Source: Candidatus Melainabacteria bacterium
GTDB taxonomy: Bacteria > Cyanobacteriota > Vampirovibrionia > 2-02-FULL-35-15
Reading direction: 5' to 3'
DNA length: 51,003 bases
NCBI GenBank assembly: GCA_016193285.1
Contig: JACPSL010000003.1
Coordinates: forward strand, 1-51,003
The stretch's first letter is position 1; each line of letters opens with the position of its first letter. Below are positions 16,488 to 24,231 of this stretch, piece after piece. Under the pieces are notes generated by a model. That model was not told the DNA's origin. It saw only the letters and a program-made list of their open reading frames with translations, and searched no databases. Made by a program: the position numbers and the translations under genes.

Positions 16488-17288
16488 TTGCTTTCTCAAG
16501 AAAATAATAAGCTAAATACACAAACAGATATTGTACAAGTTACAGTAGAGCCAGATTTTTTAATTAAATATAATCCAAGCAGAAAAAGAGCTCTTCAATT
16601 AATGGCAAGCGGTTGGTCAAATGCATCAATAGCAGAAGATTTAAATTTTTCAACTAAAAATATTGAATCAATTACAACATTTTTAATTCGTTTAGCAAAA
16701 ATCTATGATACTAACGGTTACATAAATCCAAGAGCAAGACTTGTTGCTAAATGTTATTATGCAAAAAAATTAAAATACTTTCCCTCACAAGAACCACCAA
16801 ATGAATTACTAACAGAAGATCAAACAGCAACATTATTACTTGTAGCTGCAGGACTATCAAACAAAACCACAGGAAAAATTCTTGGTATATCAGAAAAAAC
16901 TATAGAGAGTCGATTAAACAATTTGTTTTTATCATTTGGGATTAACACAAAAGCAAACAAAGTTATAAATCCAAGACTAAGGCTAATTTCAATAGCTAAC
17001 GCAAGACAAAATATTACGTTTGAAGCTTTCGAACAAGTCTGGTTAAAAACTACCAATGAAGATCTTGATGCAGCAGTTAACAATCCTCAAGAACTTAGAG
17101 AAACAGTTCTTCAGATTGCTAAAAAGTTAATAGAAGAAGCACCTAAATTCAGAAACAATGCACATAAGCAACGAATGCATGCAGCACAAGATGAACGAGT
17201 ACAATATGTACACCCTGAACAATCTCAGAATTTATACACAAGATTAAATCCTCAAACAAATCCTCAAAACAAAGAGGAACACAGGTAA
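16488..17288 (+). CDS. Protein with two LuxR/GerE-type helix-turn-helix domains
   Basis: The 266-residue protein contains two similar DNA-binding domains and no receiver or ligand-binding domain. The first (about 30-75) has ALQLMASGWSNASIAEDLNF and STKNIESITTFLIRLAKIY; the second (about 107-152) has LLVAAGLSNKTTGKILGIS and EKTIESRLNNLFLSFG. Each is followed by an INPRxRLxxxxxA segment, so the protein arose by internal duplication. The C-terminal 90 residues are charged and Gln/Asn-rich. It starts with TTG behind a strong ribosome site. A transcription regulator is likely, with unknown targets. It converges on rsmE with a 3-bp gap. Confidence 0.75.
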   Translation: MLSQENNKLNTQTDIVQVTVEPDFLIKYNPSRKRALQLMASGWSNASIAEDLNFSTKNIESITTFLIRLAKIYDTNGYINPRARLVAKCYYAKKLKYFPSQEPPNELLTEDQTATLLLVAAGLSNKTTGKILGISEKTIESRLNNLFLSFGINTKANKVINPRLRLISIANARQNITFEAFEQVWLKTTNEDLDAAVNNPQELRETVLQIAKKLIEEAPKFRNNAHKQRMHAAQDERVQYVHPEQSQNLYTRLNPQTNPQNKEEHR

Positions 17289-17291
17289 AAA

Positions 17292-18059
17292 CTACAGATC
17301 ATTAAAATAAAAAAATAAAATACTAGATATTACTATGCCTGCTGTTTCTGAACGATAAATTCTTCTTCCTAAACTTACTGACTTAAATCCATTTGAGGTA
17401 ACAGTTCTTATTTCACTTTCAGTAAAACCACCTTCAGGTCCAATTAGTACTAGTACCTTTTGTACTTTATCCTGCAAACTATTTAATACTTCTTTTATTC
17501 CATTAGACTGAGTTCTTTCTAAACAAATTAACTTAAGATCATATCCGGATAAATTTATCTTTATTAATTCATCTATAGATAAAATATCTTGAACTTTTGG
17601 TATTAATCCTCGCTCAGATTGTTCAGCAGCACTTTGTACTATGTTTTGATATCTGGAGATTCTTCTGCCTAACTCTCTGACTATTCCTTCTTCTTTGATT
17701 TGTACAACTGTACGTTCACAAGTTATTGGAATAAATTCACAAACTCCTATTTCAGTATTTTTTTGTAGTGCATAATCAAATTTAGGTCCCTTTAATAACG
17801 CTTGTGCAATTGTAATTCTTAAATTTGGTTCCGTGTTTACAGTTCGTCTGCTTAAAAGCCTGCATTGGATAGATCTAGAAAAACATGAAAGAATTTGAGC
17901 ATTATAAATAATGCCATTCCCATCCAAAAGAACAACCTGATCATTTTCTCTTAATCGTAAGACATTTGAAACTTTATATATTTGCTCAGAATCAATAATG
18001 CTAGCTTTTTTTTCTTGCCAATTAACTTGAGTAGGATTTAAAAAAAATCGATAAGCCAT
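17292..18059 (-). CDS. rsmE: 16S rRNA (uracil-1498-N3)-methyltransferase
   Basis: RsmE methylates U1498 of 16S rRNA with S-adenosylmethionine. The C-terminal SPOUT fold shows VLIGPEGGFTESEI and the knot segment SLGRRIYRSETA, where the family usually has LGxRILRxETA. The N-terminal PUA-like part starts MAYRFFLNPTQ. I prefer the ATG at 18059 because it gives the typical N-terminus; an upstream in-frame ATG at 18074 would add five residues read from a repeat array. The gene follows the caspase-like gene on the same strand. Confidence 0.93.
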   Translation of the reverse strand: MAYRFFLNPTQVNWQEKKASIIDSEQIYKVSNVLRLRENDQVVLLDGNGIIYNAQILSCFSRSIQCRLLSRRTVNTEPNLRITIAQALLKGPKFDYALQKNTEIGVCEFIPITCERTVVQIKEEGIVRELGRRISRYQNIVQSAAEQSERGLIPKVQDILSIDELIKINLSGYDLKLICLERTQSNGIKEVLNSLQDKVQKVLVLIGPEGGFTESEIRTVTSNGFKSVSLGRRIYRSETAGIVISSILFFYFNDL

Positions 18060-18066
18060 GTTTATA

Positions 18067-18097
18067 ATTGTCAATTATCAATTATCAATTGTCAATT
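18067..18097. repeat. Heptamer array (ATTATCA)n upstream of rsmE
   Basis: Four units ATTGTCA, ATTATCA, ATTATCA, ATTGTCA stand head to tail between the caspase-like gene and rsmE. Read on the minus strand they supply two TTGACA hexamers, so the array could double as -35 sequence for rsmE; that is inference. Similar arrays are familiar from cyanobacterial intergenic regions. Confidence 0.75.
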
Positions 18098-18122
18098 AGC
18101 TTTTGAACAATATTCAATCACT

Positions 18123-19541
18123 TTAAGCAACATTTTGCATATAATTATTCACACTAATATTTGGTTTTGTTTGAGTAAAATATTGTTCTATTAATTTCTT
18201 AGTCTTTGGATCATTTGAATAGTGAAACCCTTGTGAATCTTGTCTATTTGAAGTATCATACTGCGTCATAAGATCTGCAAACTTAATTTTATGTAAGTAA
18301 GTACCAACAGGTCTTTCTATTTTTACTCCCTTACTTGTAAGATGCTGTAGGTACTCCTTGTACCAAGAGCAATAATAATCTAATGGCCCTGATTTATCAG
18401 TCATTAAATCACTTACTAAAGAAGCATTTTCAGGAGTAGTGCCTGCTCCAGCTGATGTGTATTTTGATTCAGTTATTATTCTAAGATTTTTAACAGGTAT
18501 CTCTTTTCTTTCCTGGAAGTAATTTTTTATCCCATCTAGTTGACTGCCAGAAAAACAAGAACCTGCCCAAATTGTAATATCTATTTGTGCACAAAGTGAT
18601 TGTCCTTTGTAAGGTCGTGAAATAATCTCTGCAATTTCTTTAGGTTCCATAGTTTCATAATCAGATGCCAATATACCACCATCTTCATTTCCATGATTCA
18701 TGTAATGAAACATAAACACTGATTTTTTTTCATCAATTGCTTTTTTAAGAGAGCTTTCAAGCTGCCTCAATATTTCACTTTTAGTACCAGATACAATTTC
18801 AGGAATATCACAAAAACCCTCGTCTCCTAAAACTTGTAAAAGTTCTTCTTTATGAATATCATCTATGCATAAAGCACTAAGAGACATTCCATAATCTCTC
18901 CTATATGTTTCAAGTACTCTTGCAAGATCTGTTTCCATGCCTGACAATCCTTCTAAAGAAAGAGCAAACATGCAGGCTCCACTATTTTTTTGAAAATCAT
19001 ATTGATAAGGTTCACTCCATACAGCATACTGCTCACACATATCATTTATATGAGCACTGAGTTTTTTTTCTAGAAGTTGTTCTAAACTTTGCTTTGTTTT
19101 TATATTTGTAACTTCTTCATAAGTAAGTGCAACTCTAAGTGGTATCTGACTTTTACCCAAAAAGTAATTGTTATCAATAAAAACAAATTCAGCAGGTTCA
19201 CTTTTAATTCCTATACAAACAAGAGATAAATCATGTTTTTTGTTAAATGAACTTAATGCTGTATCATCTTTAAAATTTGAGACTGATGATAACAATTGTG
19301 GATTTAATTTTTCAAGTAAATTCCTAATGTATATTTCTCTACTTTCAAATCCATATATTTCCCTAAGTGTAAGAGCATATTCATTACCTCGATTTGTTAG
19401 AGGTTGATTAAGTTGAACATTAATCCCTTGGGCCTTTAATACTGGAGGCTTCTTTGAATCAACATTATTTTCACCAGCAAATAATGCTCCTACAAGTATT
19501 GGAATAGATAAGCCACCAATACGAACAATAGAGCTTCCCAT
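18123..19541 (-). CDS. Caspase-like (clan CD) cysteine peptidase, probably exported
   Basis: The 472-residue protein has a short N-terminal hydrophobic segment (LSIPILVGALFAG, about 11-23) that could be a signal or anchor. In the middle, FMFHYMNHGNEDGG provides a candidate catalytic His283 and ITIWAGSCFSGSQ provides Cys329, the HG then C-x-SG pairing of caspase-like, legumain-like and related clan CD peptidases, each after a hydrophobic beta strand. The N-terminal third has no match I know. It sits between tryptophanase and rsmE on one strand with 126 bp ahead of it, so it may have its own promoter. Target and activation are unknown. Confidence 0.65.
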   Translation of the reverse strand: MGSSIVRIGGLSIPILVGALFAGENNVDSKKPPVLKAQGINVQLNQPLTNRGNEYALTLREIYGFESREIYIRNLLEKLNPQLLSSVSNFKDDTALSSFNKKHDLSLVCIGIKSEPAEFVFIDNNYFLGKSQIPLRVALTYEEVTNIKTKQSLEQLLEKKLSAHINDMCEQYAVWSEPYQYDFQKNSGACMFALSLEGLSGMETDLARVLETYRRDYGMSLSALCIDDIHKEELLQVLGDEGFCDIPEIVSGTKSEILRQLESSLKKAIDEKKSVFMFHYMNHGNEDGGILASDYETMEPKEIAEIISRPYKGQSLCAQIDITIWAGSCFSGSQLDGIKNYFQERKEIPVKNLRIITESKYTSAGAGTTPENASLVSDLMTDKSGPLDYYCSWYKEYLQHLTSKGVKIERPVGTYLHKIKFADLMTQYDTSNRQDSQGFHYSNDPKTKKLIEQYFTQTKPNISVNNYMQNVA

Positions 19542-19667
19542 ATGAAACCTGCCTTTTATAGATATCTTTACTAGCTATTGTTAGTTATTCTACCAGAAAG
19601 TTTCTTTTAACAGTGCTTACTTATGTAATTTCTTTGTAATTTTTTGATTACATCTCAATTAAAATCT
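19542..19667. other. Gap between tryptophanase and caspase-like gene
   Basis: A 126-bp AT-rich gap that may carry the caspase-like gene's promoter. I see no hairpin with a T-tract and no small gene. Confidence 0.35.
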
Positions 19668-21044
19668 TTAAGTTGGCAGAAGTCTTGCAGTAAAATGACT
19701 CAATATTGGTGAAGTTTCTACAAGCTTTAATCCTTGGAGCTTATCTTTCTTTTTTGCTAAGTAACTAAATACCTCGATCACATAATCCATATGGCTTTGT
19801 GTGTAAACTCGTCTTGGCAGTGCAAGTCTTAAAAGTTCCATTTTTGCAGGAATGAAAATTCCATTATTTGATTTACCAAACATAAGACTACCAATTTCAG
19901 ATGCACGTATACCTCCTTCTAGATACAATGCGCAAGCAAGAGCTTGTCCTGGGAATTCTTGTGGTGGAATATGAGAGAGAAATTTCTTAGCATTTATATA
20001 GATGGCATGTCCACCAGGTGGTTCTAAAATTGGAATACCATCTTTTCTAAGTCCTTCACCTAAATAAGCTACGGATTTTATTCTGTACTTTAGATACTCC
20101 TCATCTAACACTTCAGTTAAACCTTGAGCAATAGCTTCTAAATCTCTTCCTGCTAAACCACCATATGTAGGAAATCCTTCACCAATAATTTCAATTTCTC
20201 TTGCTTTTTTTGCCCAGCTACTATTATTCATCGCAAGAAAACCACCCATATTTACTAGCCCGTCCTTTTTTGCACTCACAAGACAACCATCAGCCTGGGA
20301 AAATAATTCTTTTGCAATAGACTTTGTATCCCAATCAGCATAGCTAGATTCTCTTAGCTTAATAAAATAAACATTTTCTGCAAACCTCGCTGCATCAAGA
20401 AAAAATGGAACATTATATTTTTTACAAATTTTTTTTGTATCTTTTAAATTCTTCATTGAAACAGGCTGACCACCTAATGAATTATTTGTAACAGTAATTA
20501 ATACAAGAGGAACATCAGATGATCTCTCTTTAAGAACTTTCTCAAGTTTTTCTAAGTCAATATCTCCTTTAAAAGGATAAGAGCTCTCAAAATCTAATGC
20601 TTCTTGTACAGGCAAGTCTAAAGCTTCTGCCCCAGTAGTTTCAATATTTGCTCTTGTAGTATCAAAAAGTGAATTAGATGGGATGCATTTCCCTTTCCCT
20701 GCAACAAATGAAAATAAAATTCTTTCTGCTGCACGGCCTTGATGAGCAGGAATTATTTCTTTGTATCCAGTAAGCTCTCTTACTGTTTTTTCAAAAATAT
20801 AAAAACTTCTTGCTCCTGCATAAGACTCATCACCACGCATAATAGCAGCCCATTGTTCAGAAGACATTGCAGAAGTACCAGAGTCTGTTAAAAGATCAAT
20901 TAAAACTTTATCTGCTGGAATTTTAAAAAGGTTATAGCAAGCTTCTTCTAAAACTTTTTTTCTTTCTTCATGATCAGTAAAACCTAAAGGCTCAACAGAT
21001 TTAATTTTAAAAGGCTCAATAATTGTTTGCCATTGCCAGGACAT
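19668..21044 (-). CDS. tnaA: Tryptophanase
   Basis: This PLP enzyme splits tryptophan to indole, pyruvate and ammonia. The 458-residue protein shows LLTDSGTSAMSSEQW, GDESYAGARSFY, HQGRAAE, the PLP aspartate in FFLDAAR (D217) and the PLP lysine in SAKKDGLVN (K260). The close relative tyrosine phenol-lyase is excluded by two specificity positions as I recall them: the phenol-lyase Thr of its FTTT segment is Asp here (FDTT, D128), and its Arg of MERG is Ile here (SEIG, I384), both as in tryptophanases. A tRNA-Pro gene ends 21 bp upstream, leaving no room for a classical tnaC leader. Indole release could serve signalling or nitrogen supply. Confidence 0.9.
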   Translation of the reverse strand: MSWQWQTIIEPFKIKSVEPLGFTDHEERKKVLEEACYNLFKIPADKVLIDLLTDSGTSAMSSEQWAAIMRGDESYAGARSFYIFEKTVRELTGYKEIIPAHQGRAAERILFSFVAGKGKCIPSNSLFDTTRANIETTGAEALDLPVQEALDFESSYPFKGDIDLEKLEKVLKERSSDVPLVLITVTNNSLGGQPVSMKNLKDTKKICKKYNVPFFLDAARFAENVYFIKLRESSYADWDTKSIAKELFSQADGCLVSAKKDGLVNMGGFLAMNNSSWAKKAREIEIIGEGFPTYGGLAGRDLEAIAQGLTEVLDEEYLKYRIKSVAYLGEGLRKDGIPILEPPGGHAIYINAKKFLSHIPPQEFPGQALACALYLEGGIRASEIGSLMFGKSNNGIFIPAKMELLRLALPRRVYTQSHMDYVIEVFSYLAKKKDKLQGLKLVETSPILSHFTARLLPT

Positions 21045-21065
21045 AAATATATTGTACTAATTATA

Positions 21066-21139
21066 TCGGGAAGACAGGATTTAAACCTGCGGCCTCTCGC
21101 ACCCGAAACGAGCGCTCTATCAAACTGAGCTACTTCCCG
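21066..21139 (-). tRNA. tRNA-Pro (CGG anticodon)
   Basis: Read on the minus strand the sequence folds into a full cloverleaf: acceptor CGGGAAG with CTTCCCG, D stem GCTC with GAGC, anticodon stem CTCGT with GCGAG around loop TTCGGGT (anticodon CGG), a 5-nt variable loop AGGCC, and T stem GCAGG with CCTGT around TTTAAAT. The discriminator is A and the CCA end is not encoded. The T loop has T instead of the common C at its third position. It lies just ahead of tnaA on the same strand. Confidence 0.92.
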
Positions 21140-21170
21140 CAGTAGCATTAAGTAATATAATATCAGTATT
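21140..21170. promoter_or_regulatory. Compact divergent promoter between tRNA-Pro and the GNAT gene
   Basis: TATAAT at 21156-21161 faces the GNAT gene and ends 9 nt before its ATG, so the leader would be only a few bases or absent. On the minus strand TATTAT at 21158-21163 could serve the tRNA. The two boxes overlap. Confidence 0.5.
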
Positions 21171-21653
21171 ATGAATTTAGAGTTGTTAACTAATAACTTA
21201 GTAATTGAAAAAGCAAGTCAAAGTGACTGGAAATCAATTTTAAAACTTCTTGAAGAAACAAGACTTACAAGATGGTTTTCAGGCAAAGAAAATTACAAAA
21301 ATTTCTTTGTGATTAAAGACTCTAGTGATAATAACTCAATTTGTTGTTTTGCAATAGAATTTGAAAATAAAATTGGAATCTTAAAGTCTTTTGCTGTAAG
21401 AAAAGATCTACAAGGAAAAGGGATTGGAAAATTTATTACAAATAAAATACCTGAAATCTGTAAAAAGCTTGGCATAAGAAAACTTTATGCAGCAAGCAGT
21501 GAATCTCCTGACTTCTGGAGAAAAACGATTTTTAAAGAAGTTCAAACAAATGAAATAAAAGAACCTTATGCAGTACAATATATAAACTTTATAAAATCTA
21601 GCTTTCCAAAAGAGTTTCAGTGCTCACATTTTTTCTTACTAGTTCTTGATTAA
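21171..21653 (+). CDS. GNAT family N-acetyltransferase
   Basis: A 160-residue acetyltransferase-like protein. The acetyl-CoA loop is in FAVRKDLQGKGIGKFI (about residues 83-98, with the QGKGIG core), preceded by the IGILKSF strand and followed by a helix and the KLYAASSESPDFW strand-turn. The family is broad and the substrate cannot be predicted; ArsN-like and amino-acid acetyltransferases share this pattern. It starts from a nearly leaderless promoter and its end overlaps the convergent response regulator gene by 4 bp. Confidence 0.85.
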   Translation: MNLELLTNNLVIEKASQSDWKSILKLLEETRLTRWFSGKENYKNFFVIKDSSDNNSICCFAIEFENKIGILKSFAVRKDLQGKGIGKFITNKIPEICKKLGIRKLYAASSESPDFWRKTIFKEVQTNEIKEPYAVQYINFIKSSFPKEFQCSHFFLLVLD

Positions 21654-22423
21654 TCTAAAACTTCATCATCGTCACTGCTTTTGTGGTCAGCTTTTAAAAT
21701 ATAACCTACTCCTCTTACAGTATGAAGTAATCTTCCAGGAGCAATACTTTCTAATTTAGTTCTTAAATATCTGACATAAACTTCAATAACATTTGATTCA
21801 CCTAAAAAATTATAGCCCCATACTTTATCAAAAATAAATTCTCTAGTTAAAACTTGTTCTGGATAAAGCATAAACAATCTTAAAAGAGCAAATTCTTTTG
21901 CACGTAAATCAAGAATTGTATCTTGTCGCTTAGATACTCTTGTAAATTGATCAAGAGATAAATCTTTGTACTCTAAAAGTCCATCCATTGGCTGTGGTTT
22001 TCGTCTTATTACTGCCCTGATCCTGGCCAGAAGTTCTTCTGTAGCAAAAGGTTTTGTTATATAATCATCAGCACCACTATCCAAACTCATCACCTTATCT
22101 GAGAGAGAATTTTTTTCAGAGAGAACAATTAGAGGAACATCATTCCCATCCGAACGAATCCTTCTAGTAATTTCTAAACCATTTATATCAGGCAAAATCC
22201 AATTCATGATTATTAAATCTGGTCTAAATTTCCCTACAACTTCAATGGCTTCTTTACCAGATTTTGCAATGTTAACTTGGTAACCTTCATAGCTAAGCTC
22301 AAGCTCAATTAATCTTGCTACTTGAGGTTCATCTTCTACTATAAGAACTCTCAGCGGCCTGCTAGATATCTCTTGTAGTTGGATATCTTCAAATGATTTA
22401 GATTTTTTTGCTCTTGTAGCCAT
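21650..22423 (-). CDS. OmpR/PhoB-family response regulator lacking the phospho-acceptor Asp
   Basis: A 257-residue regulator with a 20-residue charged N-terminal extension, a receiver (about 24-140) and a winged-helix DNA-binding domain (about 155-250, with VLTREFIFDKVWG and NVIEVYVRYLRTKL). The domain order and the extension resemble cyanobacterial RpaB-type regulators. In the receiver the acidic pair E30/D31, S102 and K124 are in place, but the residue that should accept phosphate is Asn74 (IIMNWILPDING in place of IILDW). It therefore probably works without phosphorylation. No histidine kinase is adjacent. Confidence 0.88.
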   Translation of the reverse strand: MATRAKKSKSFEDIQLQEISSRPLRVLIVEDEPQVARLIELELSYEGYQVNIAKSGKEAIEVVGKFRPDLIIMNWILPDINGLEITRRIRSDGNDVPLIVLSEKNSLSDKVMSLDSGADDYITKPFATEELLARIRAVIRRKPQPMDGLLEYKDLSLDQFTRVSKRQDTILDLRAKEFALLRLFMLYPEQVLTREFIFDKVWGYNFLGESNVIEVYVRYLRTKLESIAPGRLLHTVRGVGYILKADHKSSDDDEVLD

Positions 22424-22660
22424 GTGAAATTACAACATTAATTTTTTTTAATAATTATTCTACTTATTACTCATGAAGCTTAATCAAATTTAATAAAAGT
22501 AGCTTGAAATGTTACAAATTACTCTCACCCAAGGGTTATTTACCTCAAAGATTAGAAATTATCACAGTATTTTTAGCTGATATTTTTAGAAATGTAGGGG
22601 TGCTTGCATACATTTGAAACATTTTTCATCTGATAGTACCAAGGCTTAGCACCAATAACA

Positions 22661-22754
22661 GACCATAGACCATAGACCATAGACCATAAACCATAGACCA
22701 TAGACCATAAACCATAGACCATAAACCATAGACCATAGACCATAGACCATAAAC
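22661..22754. repeat. Heptamer array (ACCATAG/ACCATAA)n
   Basis: About 13 head-to-tail heptamers, mostly ACCATAG with every second to fourth unit changed to ACCATAA. No spacers are present, so this is not a CRISPR. The frame on the opposite strand is open only because the array is periodic. Confidence 0.9.
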
Positions 22755-22761
22755 TTGAAAA

Positions 22762-22790
22762 AGGTCTATAGTCTCTTGTCTATAGTCTAT
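22762..22790. repeat. Heptamer array (TCTATAG)n, opposite in sense to its neighbour
   Basis: Units of GTCTATA/GTCTCTT follow the ACCATAG array after the short spacer AACTTGAAAAA. TCTATAG is close to the complement of the first array, so the pair can form a long imperfect hairpin just upstream of the phosphohexomutase gene. The same arrangement recurs at 26127-26198. Confidence 0.65.
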
Positions 22791-22800
22791 ATTAGTATGT

Positions 22801-24231
22801 ATGTCTTCTAATATAAAATTTGGTACCGATGGCTGGCGGGATGTAATTGCAGATGGATTTACATTTAAAAATGTAAGAGTTGTTAGTATTGCCATTGGAA
22901 AATATATTGAAAAAAAATTAAATAAAAATTTACCTGTTTTAATTGGCTATGATACTCGCTTCCTGGCTAATGAATTTGCAAAAGCCTGTACTAATGAATT
23001 ATTAAATCTTGATTTAAATGTTCAACTCTCACAAGTAGTAATACCAACACCTGTTATTGCTTTTTGGGCAGCTAAAATACCACAAGGCTCCAATGGTGCA
23101 ATTCAATTTACAGCAAGTCATAATCCACCAAAATATTGTGGCTTAAAATACATAACCAATTACGGAGGACCTGCACCTGTTGAAATAACAGATGAGATAA
23201 CAAATTACATTGACGCCCATAGAGACGCCCCACTGGGGCGTCTCTACGAGAACATTGATATCCGAACATTTGATCCAAAACAACAATACATTGATCACCT
23301 AAAATCATTAATTGATTTTGACAAGATAAAAAAATCAAATCTTAAAATCATATATGATCCTATGTATGGTGCAGGCAACAACTATTTAGATTACATTTTA
23401 AAAGAAGCTGGATGTGAAACTATAACAATTCATAATAAAAGAGATCCTCTTTTTGGAAATTTATTTCCAGAACCAAAAGAAGAATTTTTAAATGAATTAA
23501 AACAAGTTGTTGTATCAAAAAATGCAAATTTAGGACTAGCAACAGACGGCGATGCTGACAGGCTAGCTGCAATTGATAATAGTGGCAATTTTTATTCTGC
23601 AAATAAAATAGGTTCAATGTTAGTTAGGCATCTGGTTAAAAATAAAAAATTAAAAGGAAAAGTAGTAAGGACAATGTCTACAACTCATTTAATTGATTCA
23701 TTAGCAAAAAGATATGATTTAGAGGCTATTGAAACAAAAGTAGGTTTTAAATGGATCTGCGAAATAATGTTAAAAGAAAATGTACTCATTGGAATAGAAG
23801 AATCTGGTGGAATTAGTATTTTAAACCATATCCCTGATAAAGATGCGATTCTTTCTGGCATGCTTTTAACTGAAATGTTAGCTTATGAAAATAAAACTCT
23901 TTCTCAAATTTATAGTGAAACTATTAAAGAAGCTGGTTATTCATACATAAATGACAAACTTGATCTTCACTTAAATAAAGAACAAATTAATTCTTTCATT
24001 TCAAGCTTAAAAAAAGAAAACTTACTAAAAATAAATAACTTAAAAACAAAATCAATTAATACTACTGAAGGAGTAAAGTATTTATTTGAAGATGGCAGCT
24101 GGTTTTTTGCAAGGCCAAGTGGTACTGAACCACTTGCCAGAGTGTATTTTGAAGCAACCTCTGATAAAGTATTAAATGCAATGAAAAACAAAATACAAGA
24201 AATCGTCAATCAAGCACAATGCCAAAAGTAA
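22801..24231 (+). CDS. Phosphoglucomutase/phosphomannomutase family protein
   Basis: This alpha-D-phosphohexomutase moves phosphate between C1 and C6 of a sugar phosphate. The 476-residue protein has FGTDGWRD at the N-terminus, the active serine in FTASHNPPKYCGLK (about residue 103), the metal loop ATDGDADRLA (about 240), the sugar-binding EESGGIS (about 337) and the phosphate-binding RPSGTEPLARVY near the end. Whether glucose, mannose or glucosamine is preferred is not decidable. A 27-nt GC-rich palindrome is inserted in frame around residues 140-149 (DAPLGRLY). The gene overlaps the following glycosyltransferase by 13 bp, fitting supply of activated sugars for a glycan. Confidence 0.92.
   Translation: MSSNIKFGTDGWRDVIADGFTFKNVRVVSIAIGKYIEKKLNKNLPVLIGYDTRFLANEFAKACTNELLNLDLNVQLSQVVIPTPVIAFWAAKIPQGSNGAIQFTASHNPPKYCGLKYITNYGGPAPVEITDEITNYIDAHRDAPLGRLYENIDIRTFDPKQQYIDHLKSLIDFDKIKKSNLKIIYDPMYGAGNNYLDYILKEAGCETITIHNKRDPLFGNLFPEPKEEFLNELKQVVVSKNANLGLATDGDADRLAAIDNSGNFYSANKIGSMLVRHLVKNKKLKGKVVRTMSTTHLIDSLAKRYDLEAIETKVGFKWICEIMLKENVLIGIEESGGISILNHIPDKDAILSGMLLTEMLAYENKTLSQIYSETIKEAGYSYINDKLDLHLNKEQINSFISSLKKENLLKINNLKTKSINTTEGVKYLFEDGSWFFARPSGTEPLARVYFEATSDKVLNAMKNKIQEIVNQAQCQK
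23220..23246. repeat. 27-nt perfect palindrome inside the phosphohexomutase gene
   Basis: Twelve-base arms TAGAGACGCCCC and their exact complement flank a 3-nt loop. It is GC-rich in an AT-rich gene. It is immediately preceded by GACGCCCA, a partial copy of the arm. The reading frame passes through it. A second 27-nt palindrome with the same edge motif lies at 44286-44312. Confidence 0.9.

Larger units (their letters stand above)
22424..22800. other. Divergent gap carrying heptamer arrays
   Basis: The first 235 bases are AT-rich and should hold the response regulator promoter; I see no gene or RNA fold there. The rest is taken up by two heptamer arrays described separately, which run almost to the start of the phosphohexomutase gene. 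Confidence 0.6.

Noticed and set aside
19668-21044. Tyrosine phenol-lyase as the identity of the PLP lyase
   Set aside because: Asp128 and Ile384 occupy the two specificity positions in the way of tryptophanases; the PRRVYT segment that recalls phenol-lyase is not a specificity site.
22661-22754. Possible CRISPR array
   Set aside because: The units are 7 nt with no spacers and no cas genes are nearby.
22626-22895. An open minus-strand frame rich in VYGLWSM repeats
   Set aside because: It is only the translation of the ACCATAG heptamer array on the other strand; a 7-nt unit without stops is open by periodicity, and it runs into the start of the phosphohexomutase gene.
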